Below, in pieces: positions 35,563 to 43,531 of a stretch of DNA of 61,683 nucleotides. The number at the start of each line of letters is the position of its first letter. The stretch's first letter is position 1. The stretch is taken from the NCBI GenBank assembly GCA_900543325.1, contig UQQU01000007.1, positions 1 to 61,683 of the forward strand. The letters run 5' to 3'. The stretch is from an uncultured Clostridium sp. (GTDB lineage Bacteria > Bacillota > Clostridia > Clostridiales > Clostridiaceae). The position numbers and the translations under genes were made by a program. A model generated the notes under the pieces. It searched no databases and was not told the DNA's origin. It saw only the letters and a program-made list of their open reading frames with translations.

Positions 35563-36411
35563 TTAATACATTTCTATTATACTTTGAGTACCATAGTCTC
35601 CGAAACCATTTTTCTCTAATTCCTCATACATTTCTAATACCTTATTAAGAATAGGTAAATATTCACCCTTTTCTTCCATAACCTCCTTAGCTATTTTCAT
35701 ATCCTTTATAAAATGTTTATTAAAGAATCCAGGTGCATAATCCTTTTCAATCATCTTATATCCATTGTTTTGAAGTTGCCAACTTCCAGCAGCACCTTTT
35801 GATATAGCATCTAAAACAGTTTTAGGATTTAGACCAGATTTTTTAGCATAAGTAATTGATTCAGCTACTGCAGCTACTGTACCCGCTATAGCAACTTGAT
35901 TACATACCTTACAGTTTTGTCCACTACCTGCTTCACCTAAATAAATTATATTTTTACCCATACATTCAAATATACTATACATATATTCAAAATCATCTTT
36001 ATTTCCACCTACCATAATTGATAATGTAGCATTTTGTGCACCTATATCACCTCCTGATACTGGTGCGTCTAAAATATGAAATTTATCACCTAGTTCATAT
36101 AATTTCTTAGCAAGAATTGGTGATGAAGTAGTCATATCAACTAAATAGGCTCCTTCTTTTGCATATTTAAAAATTCCTTCATCACCCAAATAAACTTCCT
36201 CAACATCTTTTGGATAACCTACAATGGTAAATATTGCATCTGCATTTTCTACACATTCTTTAATGCTATTTTTAACCCTTATACCAAATTCCTTCAATGG
36301 CTCACATTTCGAAATTGTTCTGCTAAAAACAGAAACATTATGACCACTCTTTGATAAATTTATAGCCATAGCACTCCCCATGACTCCAGTTCCAATCCAA
36401 GCTATATTCAT
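35563..36411 (-). CDS. NAD(P)-dependent beta-hydroxyacid dehydrogenase (GarR/3-hydroxyisobutyrate dehydrogenase-like)
   Basis: 282 residues. The Rossmann start IAWIGTGVMGSAMA (about 3-16) binds NAD(P). LDAPVSGGDIGAQNATLSIM contains the substrate-binding SGG, and the catalytic Lys is in GQNCKVCNQ (near residue 166). Family enzymes reduce tartronate semialdehyde or oxidise 3-hydroxyisobutyrate; no pathway neighbours fix the substrate. The ATG at 36411 has GGAGG upstream; the earlier TTG lies in that site. Confidence 0.88.
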   Translation of the reverse strand: MNIAWIGTGVMGSAMAINLSKSGHNVSVFSRTISKCEPLKEFGIRVKNSIKECVENADAIFTIVGYPKDVEEVYLGDEGIFKYAKEGAYLVDMTTSSPILAKKLYELGDKFHILDAPVSGGDIGAQNATLSIMVGGNKDDFEYMYSIFECMGKNIIYLGEAGSGQNCKVCNQVAIAGTVAAVAESITYAKKSGLNPKTVLDAISKGAAGSWQLQNNGYKMIEKDYAPGFFNKHFIKDMKIAKEVMEEKGEYLPILNKVLEMYEELEKNGFGDYGTQSIIEMY

Positions 36412-36597
36412 TTTTACCTCCAAATTTTTTAATCATTATAAATTATTTTACACTATTATAATAATTTTATCATTTTTATTTATTATTTTCCATTTATTCT
36501 AAATAACTATATAAAAGCCACAACTATTAAAATTATATCTCTATAAATTAAGAGATACTATCTTACTAGCCATGACTTTTTCTATTAAATCTATTCG

Positions 36598-38568
36598 TTA
36601 ATTAAATTGATGATCCATTTTTTTAAAGAAATCCACCTTTGGTTCAAGGAATTTAAAAGTATGGGTATTAACATCTTCAAAATAAGAAGCAATAGGATCT
36701 AATATTTTATCCCAACTCCATAATTCATCACCTATATTTAAATAGTCCTTAAACATTTCACAGCCATCAGGCGCTATTGGATGAACTAAAATCGCAATAA
36801 CTTTACATGCATAAAAACAATCTGCTAATACATTAGCCTTTAACTCTTCATTTTTAATGTTATTTGTCCAATGCTTATTTACTTCTCTTATATATTCGTC
36901 TAAAACATATGCTATTCTATGAAAATCTTGATTATACATATGTCTTTCATATTCATATACTACTTTTTCAGTTAATAACTTAATCTTTTCATTAACTTCA
37001 TTCATAGGAATTCGTTCATTCATATTTTGAAGTGTATAAAAACATGAACGAATAAGTCTATTAAATACATTTGTTAAAAGATTCCCCTCTTTTAGTACTG
37101 GATCAGCCCCTACTTTTTCTTCTTCCTTCATATAAACTTGTGGCTTAAATCCAACACTTTTAGATGATAATCCTAAGCTCATAAAGTGCATACGCAATTG
37201 ATCTTTAGTATAAAACTTTAATAATTCTTCTGCCATTGGTGGCTTGATATCAGAACTACTACTTGCTTTTTTATCCATAAATAAAATATGTTTATTAGCA
37301 ACTATATGTGGTAATTTCACTTTTTTAATATCTATCTCTTCTCCTTTTGCAATCTTTAATCCAATAAACATAGCCATTTCTGCAATTGAATAAAAATAAA
37401 TATTATCTTCTCCAATAAATTGATACACCATTGAATTATCATCTTCCCAATAACTTTTCCACTTATCAGTATCCTCTCCTATTGCTTCCAAATAAGTCTT
37501 AATAAAAGAAATTGGAGCCCATAATGATTCTGGCCATACCCAAAAAGTTAGATTTTTTAAATCATCTTTATCTGGTACCTTCACTCCCCAAGGAATATTT
37601 CCTGATAATCTAAATGGAACTAATGTCTTCCCACTTGTATAGTGAATATTTAAGCTATCCAGTACTTCCTTAGCTCTATCTCTATCTTCAAGCTTTTCAA
37701 AAACAAAAGAAATCGATGATTTTTTCTCGTCATCTATAGTTTCATGTTTTGGTAATCTTTCCTCTAAATCATTAAGATTATCAATATATTTTCTTGGAAC
37801 ATATATTAAGGGCTTCTTTAAAAACTCTTCTATAGCCTTAATTTCATATTTTCTTCTATTTGTATTTTTCTTTAAAAAATCATTAAGTTCCTTCATAACT
37901 TCTATAGACTCATCTAAAGTAAAGTACCAATTATCTACACTTTTTAATACCGGCTTCTTTCCAGATAATGTACTAATTGGATTAATAAGCTCAGAAGCCA
38001 TATATTGATGTCCTAATGAACATTCTTCAGCATATGCTTTATCAGAATTACATCCTGAAATAGGACATTTTCCAATGACTTGCCTTCCATTAAGAAATGT
38101 TTTTTTATCTTCATCATAGAATTGTAATGCTGACATCTTTTCTATATAACCATTTTCAAATAATATATTAAATATCTCTTCAGAAACTTTATTATGAATT
38201 TCTCCAGACCTTCCAAGAGCTGAAGCCCCAAATATATTTAAACTAATATTATAATCTTCTAATGTCTTCTTTTGACTTAAATGATTAGTTTTAACATACT
38301 CTTCTATAGTATTTTTATATCCTTCTTCTTTTAACCTTCTATAACTTTCAAGTATAGGAGAGCCATAACAATCTGTACCAGATACAAAAATAACATTTTC
38401 CTTTCCTATTCTATCTCTTAAAAATCTTGCAAATATGTCTGCATGAATAAACATCCCTCCAACATGACCAAAATGAAGATTTTTATTTCCATATGGCATC
38501 CCAGCTGTAACAACAGCTTTTTTAGGAAAAATTGGTCTTTCATTTTTTTCTAATTTTTTACTTATCAT
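36598..38568 (-). CDS. divergent methionyl-tRNA synthetase-like class I ligase
   Basis: 656 residues with MetRS architecture. HIGH-like HFGHVGG lies near 30-36. The zinc-type insert CPISGCNSDKAYAEEC is near 160-175 and the active-site region FWVWPESLWAPISF near 340-353. KMSKS is degenerate as MDKKASSSS near 430, and an anticodon-binding helical domain follows (about 465-620). Several pocket positions differ from canonical MetRS. The usual WLDAPIGY is altered and lengthened, TDEHG reads TDCYG, and the YFHS-type motif reads YFYS. It is probably a paralog with changed specificity rather than the housekeeping enzyme. A T-box leader precedes it. The ATG at 38568 has AAAGGAG upstream. Confidence 0.8.
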   Translation of the reverse strand: MISKKLEKNERPIFPKKAVVTAGMPYGNKNLHFGHVGGMFIHADIFARFLRDRIGKENVIFVSGTDCYGSPILESYRRLKEEGYKNTIEEYVKTNHLSQKKTLEDYNISLNIFGASALGRSGEIHNKVSEEIFNILFENGYIEKMSALQFYDEDKKTFLNGRQVIGKCPISGCNSDKAYAEECSLGHQYMASELINPISTLSGKKPVLKSVDNWYFTLDESIEVMKELNDFLKKNTNRRKYEIKAIEEFLKKPLIYVPRKYIDNLNDLEERLPKHETIDDEKKSSISFVFEKLEDRDRAKEVLDSLNIHYTSGKTLVPFRLSGNIPWGVKVPDKDDLKNLTFWVWPESLWAPISFIKTYLEAIGEDTDKWKSYWEDDNSMVYQFIGEDNIYFYSIAEMAMFIGLKIAKGEEIDIKKVKLPHIVANKHILFMDKKASSSSDIKPPMAEELLKFYTKDQLRMHFMSLGLSSKSVGFKPQVYMKEEEKVGADPVLKEGNLLTNVFNRLIRSCFYTLQNMNERIPMNEVNEKIKLLTEKVVYEYERHMYNQDFHRIAYVLDEYIREVNKHWTNNIKNEELKANVLADCFYACKVIAILVHPIAPDGCEMFKDYLNIGDELWSWDKILDPIASYFEDVNTHTFKFLEPKVDFFKKMDHQFN

Positions 38569-38607
38569 ATTATATACTCCTTTCAATTTATTTATATTTC
38601 AACGTCA

Positions 38608-38905
38608 AAAAGCCCCTGTAGAATAAAATTCTACAGGGGCGAAAACTCTATTTCGCGGTACCACCCTTATTTTCTTAAAATGTTACCATTTTAAGCTCTT
38701 CAAGTACACCATTATCTAAAAGTTAGATAAATCATACTCTAGTTCTGTAACGTGAACCTACGTCATAGCATCACTTATAATTTAATATTATAAGATCCGT
38801 ATGCAGCTCCGAGTCTTGTTTCATTATGATCTCATAATTTCCTTTCAGCAATTGGAAACTCTCTGTGTAATCAATCATAATTACTCTTCTCTTCATAGCT
38901 TTTTG
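38608..38905 (-). ncRNA. T-box riboswitch leader of the MetRS-like gene
   Basis: The minus strand carries AGGGTGGTACCGCG, the T-box sequence. Before it come Stem III (CTTAAAATG/CATTTTAAG) and a Stem I with GAAGAGTA at its base, and the terminator GCCCCTGTAGAAT/ATTCTACAGGGGC (38612-38640) with TTTTT follows. In Stem I the AGTA motif is followed by ATTATGAT, which pairs exactly with ATCATAAT, and then GAA-ACA-A. By comparison with solved glycine T-boxes the specifier triplet is ACA (Thr). An ATG occurs only five bases earlier, inside the helix. Confidence 0.9.
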
Positions 38906-38908
38906 ATA

Positions 38909-38937
38909 ATTATATAGCTTATAATATCAACTGTCAA
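38909..38937 (-). promoter_or_regulatory. consensus promoter of the T-box leader
   Basis: Minus-strand TTGACA (38937-38932), 17-base spacer, TATAAT (38914-38909); both hexamers are exact. Transcription would begin at the foot of Stem I. Confidence 0.8.
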
Positions 38938-38974
38938 TTGTATTTAATAACATTTTTATTGTTATTTTTTTATT

Positions 38975-39748
38975 TCATTTGCAAACTTTCCTATTTTCAC
39001 CAAATCCATATTGAAGATAATGATCCACACCAGATACAAAATCACCTTTTTTAACTGCAGCCGCTACATCAGGATTAAGTTCTAGATATTCACCTTCATT
39101 ATATTTTTCTGGAATAGGTGGTAATGGTAATCTTCCTTCCTTCTTTCCATAATCCACATAGTGCTTATAAGGATCATCCTTATAGCTTGGACTCTTAGCT
39201 ACATCTGGATATTTTTTTAGATACCAATTCTTACTGAATACATACATGGAATAGTTCATCTCCTCATTATCACTATTTTCTAATTTATTTTTAAATGAAG
39301 TCCATCTGCTCCAATTATTTTCTGACCAGTTAGGACATATCTTATGACTTGCATCATAATGTCTTACAACATTGCTATTAGCAATGTTATATCTATTTTG
39401 CAAATACTTAACTAATTCTAATACGTTATTCTCTGTTGTTTCAGATATAATACCACTAGAGTTACAACACATTTCTATGGAAATAGAATTTTGATTAGTA
39501 ATACCATATATACCGTGACCATCTCCTATAGACCAAGCTGCATTAGACTCTTCTACTGATTGCCAGATAGAGTTATCATCTACAAAATAATGTGCACTTG
39601 CACTTCTATCTCCACCATAAAAATAATCAACATTATTCTTAGCCGTATCACCTTTGTTTGCTGTATAATGAAGAACTATATATTTAACACTATTACCATT
39701 TCTACTTGAATAATTAAAAGAACTTATTTTTCTTTGAATTGGCAACAT
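38975..39748 (-). CDS. N-acetylmuramoyl-L-alanine amidase with two C-terminal wall-binding-like repeats
   Basis: 257 residues. The N-terminal amidase_2 (T7-lysozyme-type) zinc domain shows YIVLHYTAN (ligand His), SAHYFVDD, VVRHYDASHKICPNW (ligand His and Cys). The C-terminal part holds two copies of a repeat of about 40 residues, beginning YLKKYPDVAKS and YLELNPDVAAA and each ending near HY..YG..E.R, a module common in clostridial endolysins. No signal peptide or holin is present, so it may be a stray lysin or autolysin. The ATG at 39748 is supported by AGGAG. Confidence 0.9.
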   Translation of the reverse strand: MLPIQRKISSFNYSSRNGNSVKYIVLHYTANKGDTAKNNVDYFYGGDRSASAHYFVDDNSIWQSVEESNAAWSIGDGHGIYGITNQNSISIEMCCNSSGIISETTENNVLELVKYLQNRYNIANSNVVRHYDASHKICPNWSENNWSRWTSFKNKLENSDNEEMNYSMYVFSKNWYLKKYPDVAKSPSYKDDPYKHYVDYGKKEGRLPLPPIPEKYNEGEYLELNPDVAAAVKKGDFVSGVDHYLQYGFGENRKVCK

Positions 39749-39872
39749 TATATGCATCTCCTTTCATTTATTATATTATGAAAATAAGTTTACACTTGTG
39801 ATTATAATGTTAATTAAAGTGATTTAAATGTATTTTATTATAATTTATATTATCCAAAAACAAAAAAAATCA

Positions 39873-39925
39873 AGAAATTATGAACAGCCCCCTGTCTACT
39901 TGACAGGGGGCTGTTCATAATTTCT
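39873..39925 (-). terminator. very long perfect terminator hairpin
   Basis: A 24-bp perfect stem (39873-39896 with 39902-39925) with loop TACTT and a GC core CAGCCCCCTGTC. On the minus strand it is followed by TTGATTTTTTTTG. Outside it, the A-rich left flank and the T-rich right flank (CTTGAGTTTTTTTG) can pair again after a 7-base bulge. It follows the deformylase-like gene. Confidence 0.85.
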
Positions 39926-39975
39926 AATTACTTGAGTTTTTTTGTTTTATAAAAGATAAAAACATATTTTCTTAT

Positions 39976-40386
39976 CTATATTATTATGCCTTCAAAATGA
40001 TCAATTTCATGTTGGATGATTTGTGCTGTAAATCCTGTAAATATCTGCTTTTGCTTATTAAAATTTCTATCAAAATATTCTACTTCTATTTTTTCATATC
40101 TAGTTGTTTTTCTAAAGCCAATTAATGATAAACAACATTCCTCAGTTTCATAACCGTTCTCTTTATTTAATATAACTGGATTTACCATAGGTATAATAAG
40201 ATCACCTATAGCAAATACTAATATACGTTTTTTTACTCCTATCATATTAGCTGCCATACCAACACAATATTCTAAGTTTGCTCTTAATGTATCTATCAAA
40301 TCATCTATAACTGCTATATCATCCTTAGTAGCTGGCTCTGATTTTTGCCCTAAAAATACTATATCTTTAACAATTGGTTTTATCAT
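39976..40386 (-). CDS. peptide deformylase-like protein
   Basis: 136 residues with the deformylase fold order. Motif I reads CVGMAANMIG where active enzymes have GxGxAAxQ (Gln replaced by Met). Motif II reads EECCLSL in place of EGCLS, retaining the metal Cys. Motif III HEIDH is intact. A Firmicutes side branch of short deformylases shares the AANMIG form, so it is a real family, but activity on N-formyl-Met is uncertain. A housekeeping def should exist elsewhere. Confidence 0.85.
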   Translation of the reverse strand: MIKPIVKDIVFLGQKSEPATKDDIAVIDDLIDTLRANLEYCVGMAANMIGVKKRILVFAIGDLIIPMVNPVILNKENGYETEECCLSLIGFRKTTRYEKIEVEYFDRNFNKQKQIFTGFTAQIIQHEIDHFEGIII

Positions 40387-40413
40387 CTTTATTTCAACCT
40401 TTCTAACTTAAAT

Positions 40414-40878
40414 TTAATACTCTATATTATTATCTTTACACCATTTAATAGCTAGATTCTTTTCAGCATCTTCTCTATAATCATACCACTCATTAATAAA
40501 TCCTTCATTTTCAATTGCTTGCCTTAACTCTCTAAAAGAATCTTTATTATTTAATATTTTATCCTTTAATTCTCTATCTTCAATGTTATTACAAAAATCA
40601 ATCATCATACCATACTCATTAATATCATCATGGGATGGAAGCTGAATATAATCACTTGGATTTTCTTTAAAATCATGAAGCGAAAGTATAAGTTCTTTTT
40701 CCCATTCTTCAAAGTTATCTATATTATGTATATCATCAGCTTTATAGCTTGCAGTACTACTATCTTCTATATACATTATAACTCCTGTATTTTTATTATA
40801 GTAATGTTGTAATAATTCTCCTTCAAATTCTATACATTCTATTACATCATTTAAATCTACTTTTAATTTATTACTCAA
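40414..40878 (-). CDS. UPF0158 family protein
   Basis: 154 acidic residues, no membrane helix. The pattern of a short beta-rich N-terminus (VIECIEFEGELLQHYYNKNTG), central LPSHDDINEYGMMIDFC and C-terminal FINEWYDYREDAEKNLAIKWC matches UPF0158, a family without known function. The start is TTG with only a weak GTGAG upstream. It lies 27 bases before the deformylase-like gene and is probably co-transcribed with it. Confidence 0.75.
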   Translation of the reverse strand: MSNKLKVDLNDVIECIEFEGELLQHYYNKNTGVIMYIEDSSTASYKADDIHNIDNFEEWEKELILSLHDFKENPSDYIQLPSHDDINEYGMMIDFCNNIEDRELKDKILNNKDSFRELRQAIENEGFINEWYDYREDAEKNLAIKWCKDNNIEY

Positions 40879-40977
40879 TTCTACTCACATCTTTCTATTT
40901 ATTACTTATTATTTTCAATAAAAATTAATTACCATTATTATATTAAAATATTCACAATATCTCAATAAAATATAAAA

Positions 40978-41000
40978 AGAGGATGAAAATATCACCCTCT
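40978..41000 (-). terminator. terminator after the preQ1-controlled operon
   Basis: Nine-pair stem including one G-U (40992-41000 with 40978-40986), 5-base loop, then TTTTTATATTTT on the minus strand. Confidence 0.65.
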
Positions 41001-41009
41001 AAATCTATA

Positions 41010-41564
41010 TTATATTCCATTTGTAACTTTTATATTTCTAGGCAATGCTTTTAATATTGCTAATACAAGTAATACTGTGATTGTTTTATCTATTAAATCA
41101 AATAATATTTGTGTAGAAAATATACTTGCTACTATGTTTAATCCTGCATTTTTTAAATACATTATAATAAAGGAAGTTCCTGAAGAAGTTATACCACCAA
41201 AAACAAAAGCCGAAATTAATGCTGCTACAAAAGCCCCAATTATAGTTGTTATTATAATCCCTAAAACCACAAATTTCCCTTTAAATAAATTCTTCTTATA
41301 ACATATACCTGCCATTAAACCTATAATTACTTGAACTGGCATATAATACAATGAATATGGATCAAAAGTTAGCCCATTAATTAATGAAGTTACAACTCCT
41401 GTTAACATTCCACCTACAGGTCCAAATAAAAAGGCAGATAAGAATGTACCTATTGTATCAATAAATATTGGTAATTTTAATGCTGTAGCAATAAATGCCC
41501 CTACAATATTTATTACAACTGCTATAGACATAATTGTAATTTTAAAAGTATTAGTTTTTTTCAT
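41010..41564 (-). CDS. ECF transporter S component, probable queuosine/queuine-type precursor uptake
   Basis: A 184-residue integral membrane protein with about five to six helices and the ECF S-component feature of small residues in helix 1 (ITIMSIAVVINIVGAFIA) plus FIDTIGTFLSAFLFGPVGG. It needs a shared EcfA-A'-T module, not encoded here. It lies 33 bases downstream of a nucleoside hydrolase, and both sit behind a preQ1-I riboswitch. The likely cargo is therefore queuosine, queuine or preQ1. This is inference from regulation, and I cannot tell QueT from QrtT-type or another S family. Confidence 0.8.
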   Translation of the reverse strand: MKKTNTFKITIMSIAVVINIVGAFIATALKLPIFIDTIGTFLSAFLFGPVGGMLTGVVTSLINGLTFDPYSLYYMPVQVIIGLMAGICYKKNLFKGKFVVLGIIITTIIGAFVAALISAFVFGGITSSGTSFIIMYLKNAGLNIVASIFSTQILFDLIDKTITVLLVLAILKALPRNIKVTNGI

Positions 41565-41597
41565 AATATAAAATCCCCCTTATTATTTATACTTTAA

Positions 41598-42572
41598 TTA
41601 ATTAACTCCGTATTTAGGATTATTAAGTACTATTTCAATATCTTTTTTATTCTCTGGGAATAATCTTTCAAGAAACATTTTCATAAATCTTTCAGAATCA
41701 ACTTTTGTTAAAATAAGACCATTATGATCTTTTCTATAAAATTCTCCTACATCAACTAAAGTTTGTCCTACTGCAACTCCCTCTATAACTATATCTAAAT
41801 AAGATGTAAAACCTTCACAAAGAGTTCTATCTATAAAATAAGCTACAGCTAAAGGATCATTTATTACACACCCTAAAGTTCTTTCTTGCTTCCAATGAAA
41901 ATCAACATAAAACCTAGTTATATCTACAATAAAGTTAGCTACATCTCCACCTATTTGCTTAATAAGTTCTATAAGATTAGGTGTTAATATTATTTCTCTA
42001 GTGACATCTAATCCAACCATTGAGAAAGGTACTTTACTTTTGTCAAAAACCTCCTTAACGCCATGAGGATCAACCCAGTAGTTAAATTCTGCAACTTGTG
42101 AGCAATTTCCATGAGACTTAAAGGCTCCTCCCATAGAAACTATTTCATTTATCATATTAAATCCTTCTTCATCTTTTTCTATTGCTTTTGCCAAATTAGT
42201 TAATGGACCCAATGCAATTATACTTATATCTCCTTTTCTTGCATTATCTAAAATGAAGTCAACACCACCATAATTAATTTCTACATCTGCATCTTCATAA
42301 TTAGTTTCACCAAGGCCATCTTCCCCATGTGTATCTTGAGCTGTTACAAGTTCTCTTTCTAATGGAACCTCTTCTCCAATATATACTGGTATATCTTCTC
42401 TATTCATAAGCTTTAATACCTTTAATGCATTTTTTGCACCTTGATCCGCTTTAACATTTCCTGAGACTGTAGTAATTCCTACAATTTCTAGCTCAGGTGA
42501 ATTCAATGCTAAAATCAAAGCTAGTGAATCGTCTATACCTGGATCACAATCAATTATTACTTTCTTTTTCAT
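41598..42572 (-). CDS. IUNH-family nucleoside hydrolase, candidate queuosine nucleosidase (QueK-like)
   Basis: A 324-residue inosine/uridine-preferring nucleoside hydrolase fold. IIDCDPGIDDSLAL (residues 6-19) carries the calcium-binding Asp cluster, THGEDGLGE lies near residue 80 and ALGPLTNLAKA near 120. The distal Asp is in NDPLAVAYF near 240. Family members cleave the N-glycosidic bond of nucleosides. As the first gene behind a preQ1-I riboswitch and paired with an ECF S component, it fits the clostridial QueK role of releasing queuine from salvaged queuosine. GGAGA precedes the ATG. Confidence 0.85.
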   Translation of the reverse strand: MKKKVIIDCDPGIDDSLALILALNSPELEIVGITTVSGNVKADQGAKNALKVLKLMNREDIPVYIGEEVPLERELVTAQDTHGEDGLGETNYEDADVEINYGGVDFILDNARKGDISIIALGPLTNLAKAIEKDEEGFNMINEIVSMGGAFKSHGNCSQVAEFNYWVDPHGVKEVFDKSKVPFSMVGLDVTREIILTPNLIELIKQIGGDVANFIVDITRFYVDFHWKQERTLGCVINDPLAVAYFIDRTLCEGFTSYLDIVIEGVAVGQTLVDVGEFYRKDHNGLILTKVDSERFMKMFLERLFPENKKDIEIVLNNPKYGVN

Positions 42573-42628
42573 TTTTATCTTCTCCTTTACTAAATAAATA
42601 TAAAATTTATATTGAGTAAATAAAAAAA

Positions 42629-42651
42629 GGAATAAACTTATAGTTCATTCC
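42629..42651 (-). terminator. second terminator of the preQ1 leader
   Basis: Nine-pair stem with one G-U (42643-42651 with 42629-42637), loop TATAA, then seven T on the minus strand. It lies 57 bases before the nucleoside hydrolase. Confidence 0.65.
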
Positions 42652-42664
42652 ATCACAAAACAAA

Positions 42665-42687
42665 GGGAGCTATTAATAATAGCTCCC
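42665..42687 (-). terminator. first terminator of the preQ1 leader
   Basis: Perfect 10-bp stem GGGAGCTATT/AATAGCTCCC, 3-base loop, then TTTGTTTTG on the minus strand, about 90 bases after the aptamer. Between them CCTAACA and TGTTAGG (42724-42774 region) can form a further hairpin, a candidate antiterminator. Confidence 0.7.
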
Positions 42688-42776
42688 TCATATATTAAAA
42701 TCTAGTATTATTTTATTGAAATTTTTACAACAAAATTATCCTAACATCCTTAATAATTTTAAAGCTTGTTAGGGGT

Positions 42777-42814
42777 CCTAGTTTTTTATAGAGGGATGGT
42801 TACGAACCTCTCTC
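42777..42814 (-). ncRNA. preQ1-I riboswitch
   Basis: The minus strand reads GAGAGGTTCGTAACCATCCC followed by TCTATAAAAAACTAGG. This matches the preQ1 class I aptamer (hairpin AGAGG/CCTCT-type stem, C-rich loop, A-rich tail CTATAAAAAACTA forming the H-type pseudoknot). A preceding hairpin CTCAGA/TCTGAG abuts it. It should turn off the downstream salvage genes when preQ1 is plentiful. Confidence 0.93.
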
Positions 42815-42848
42815 AGAATTACTCTGAGTATATAAATTTTACCTATTT

Positions 42849-42877
42849 AGTATATATGCTTCCTTTTAATTTATCAA
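42849..42877 (-). promoter_or_regulatory. sigma-A promoter of the preQ1-controlled operon
   Basis: Minus-strand TTGATA (42877-42872), 17-base spacer, TATACT (42854-42849), about 35 bases before the aptamer. Confidence 0.55.
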
Positions 42878-42905
42878 TAGCAAATTTTATTTATATTAAA
42901 ATAAT

Positions 42906-43373
42906 TTATTTAATAGGCGAATTTTTTAACTTCTCTTGATAATCTTTCACAGCTTCTAATGCCTTTAAGCATTCTTCACCTTCACTTATATTAATATATA
43001 ATAAAGTTGAAATATTTTCACTTTTTTCACTTATTCTTGTTGCAATTCTATAATGATCTTCAAGTTTCTTGACTTCCATTTTATATATTAAATCTAAATG
43101 AGTTGTTTTTCCATTAAGCCTTACATTTATATTATCTTTTTCTATTTCTAATTTAACATTCTTTTCAGTAATTCCTTCACTTATATTTCCAAACTTAGTA
43201 AATGTATATGATGCTTGATTATAGTCAAATCTATTGCTTTCTTTTAAGTTTTCTAAAATATACTCTCCATCTTTAACAGCTTCTATAAATTCTTCTTCCT
43301 CATAAAATCGATATTTCCCAATATAGTCTAAAGTATAGCATCTAAAAATATTTATATTTTCAATTTTATCCAC
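42906..43373 (-). CDS. hypothetical soluble protein
   Basis: 155 residues, charged, with no signal peptide or membrane helix. Predicted beta-rich segments (KLEIEKDNINVRLNGKTTHL) are followed by a C-terminal helix (ECLKALEAVKDYQEKLKN). I do not recognise the family. The start is GTG with GGATGTG upstream. It lies between the betaine importer and the preQ1 leader and has no visible link to either. Confidence 0.55.
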   Translation of the reverse strand: MDKIENINIFRCYTLDYIGKYRFYEEEEFIEAVKDGEYILENLKESNRFDYNQASYTFTKFGNISEGITEKNVKLEIEKDNINVRLNGKTTHLDLIYKMEVKKLEDHYRIATRISEKSENISTLLYINISEGEECLKALEAVKDYQEKLKNSPIK

Positions 43374-43531
43374 TATAAATCACATCCATTATCTTATTGT
43401 AATATTAAAAACACTGTCTGTTTATTATAGTTTATCCTATCTTAAAGTATTATATTAATAGAAAAAAGGGCCACTTCTAAATAAGTAAAATTTAAAGTTT
43501 ACTCATTATGAAATAAACCTTTTATAAAAAA

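Noticed and set aside
36530..36560. Terminator after the MetRS-like gene
   Set aside because: TATCTCT/AGAGATA gives only seven pairs without a clear T-run, so I did not list it as a terminator.
38820..38832. ATG (Met) as T-box specifier
   Set aside because: The only nearby ATG is mostly inside the helix that abuts AGTA and GAA; the canonical position reads ACA. Kept as an open alternative in the finding.
38975..39748. Prophage region
   Set aside because: The amidase is endolysin-like, but no holin, capsid, portal, integrase or other phage gene is near.
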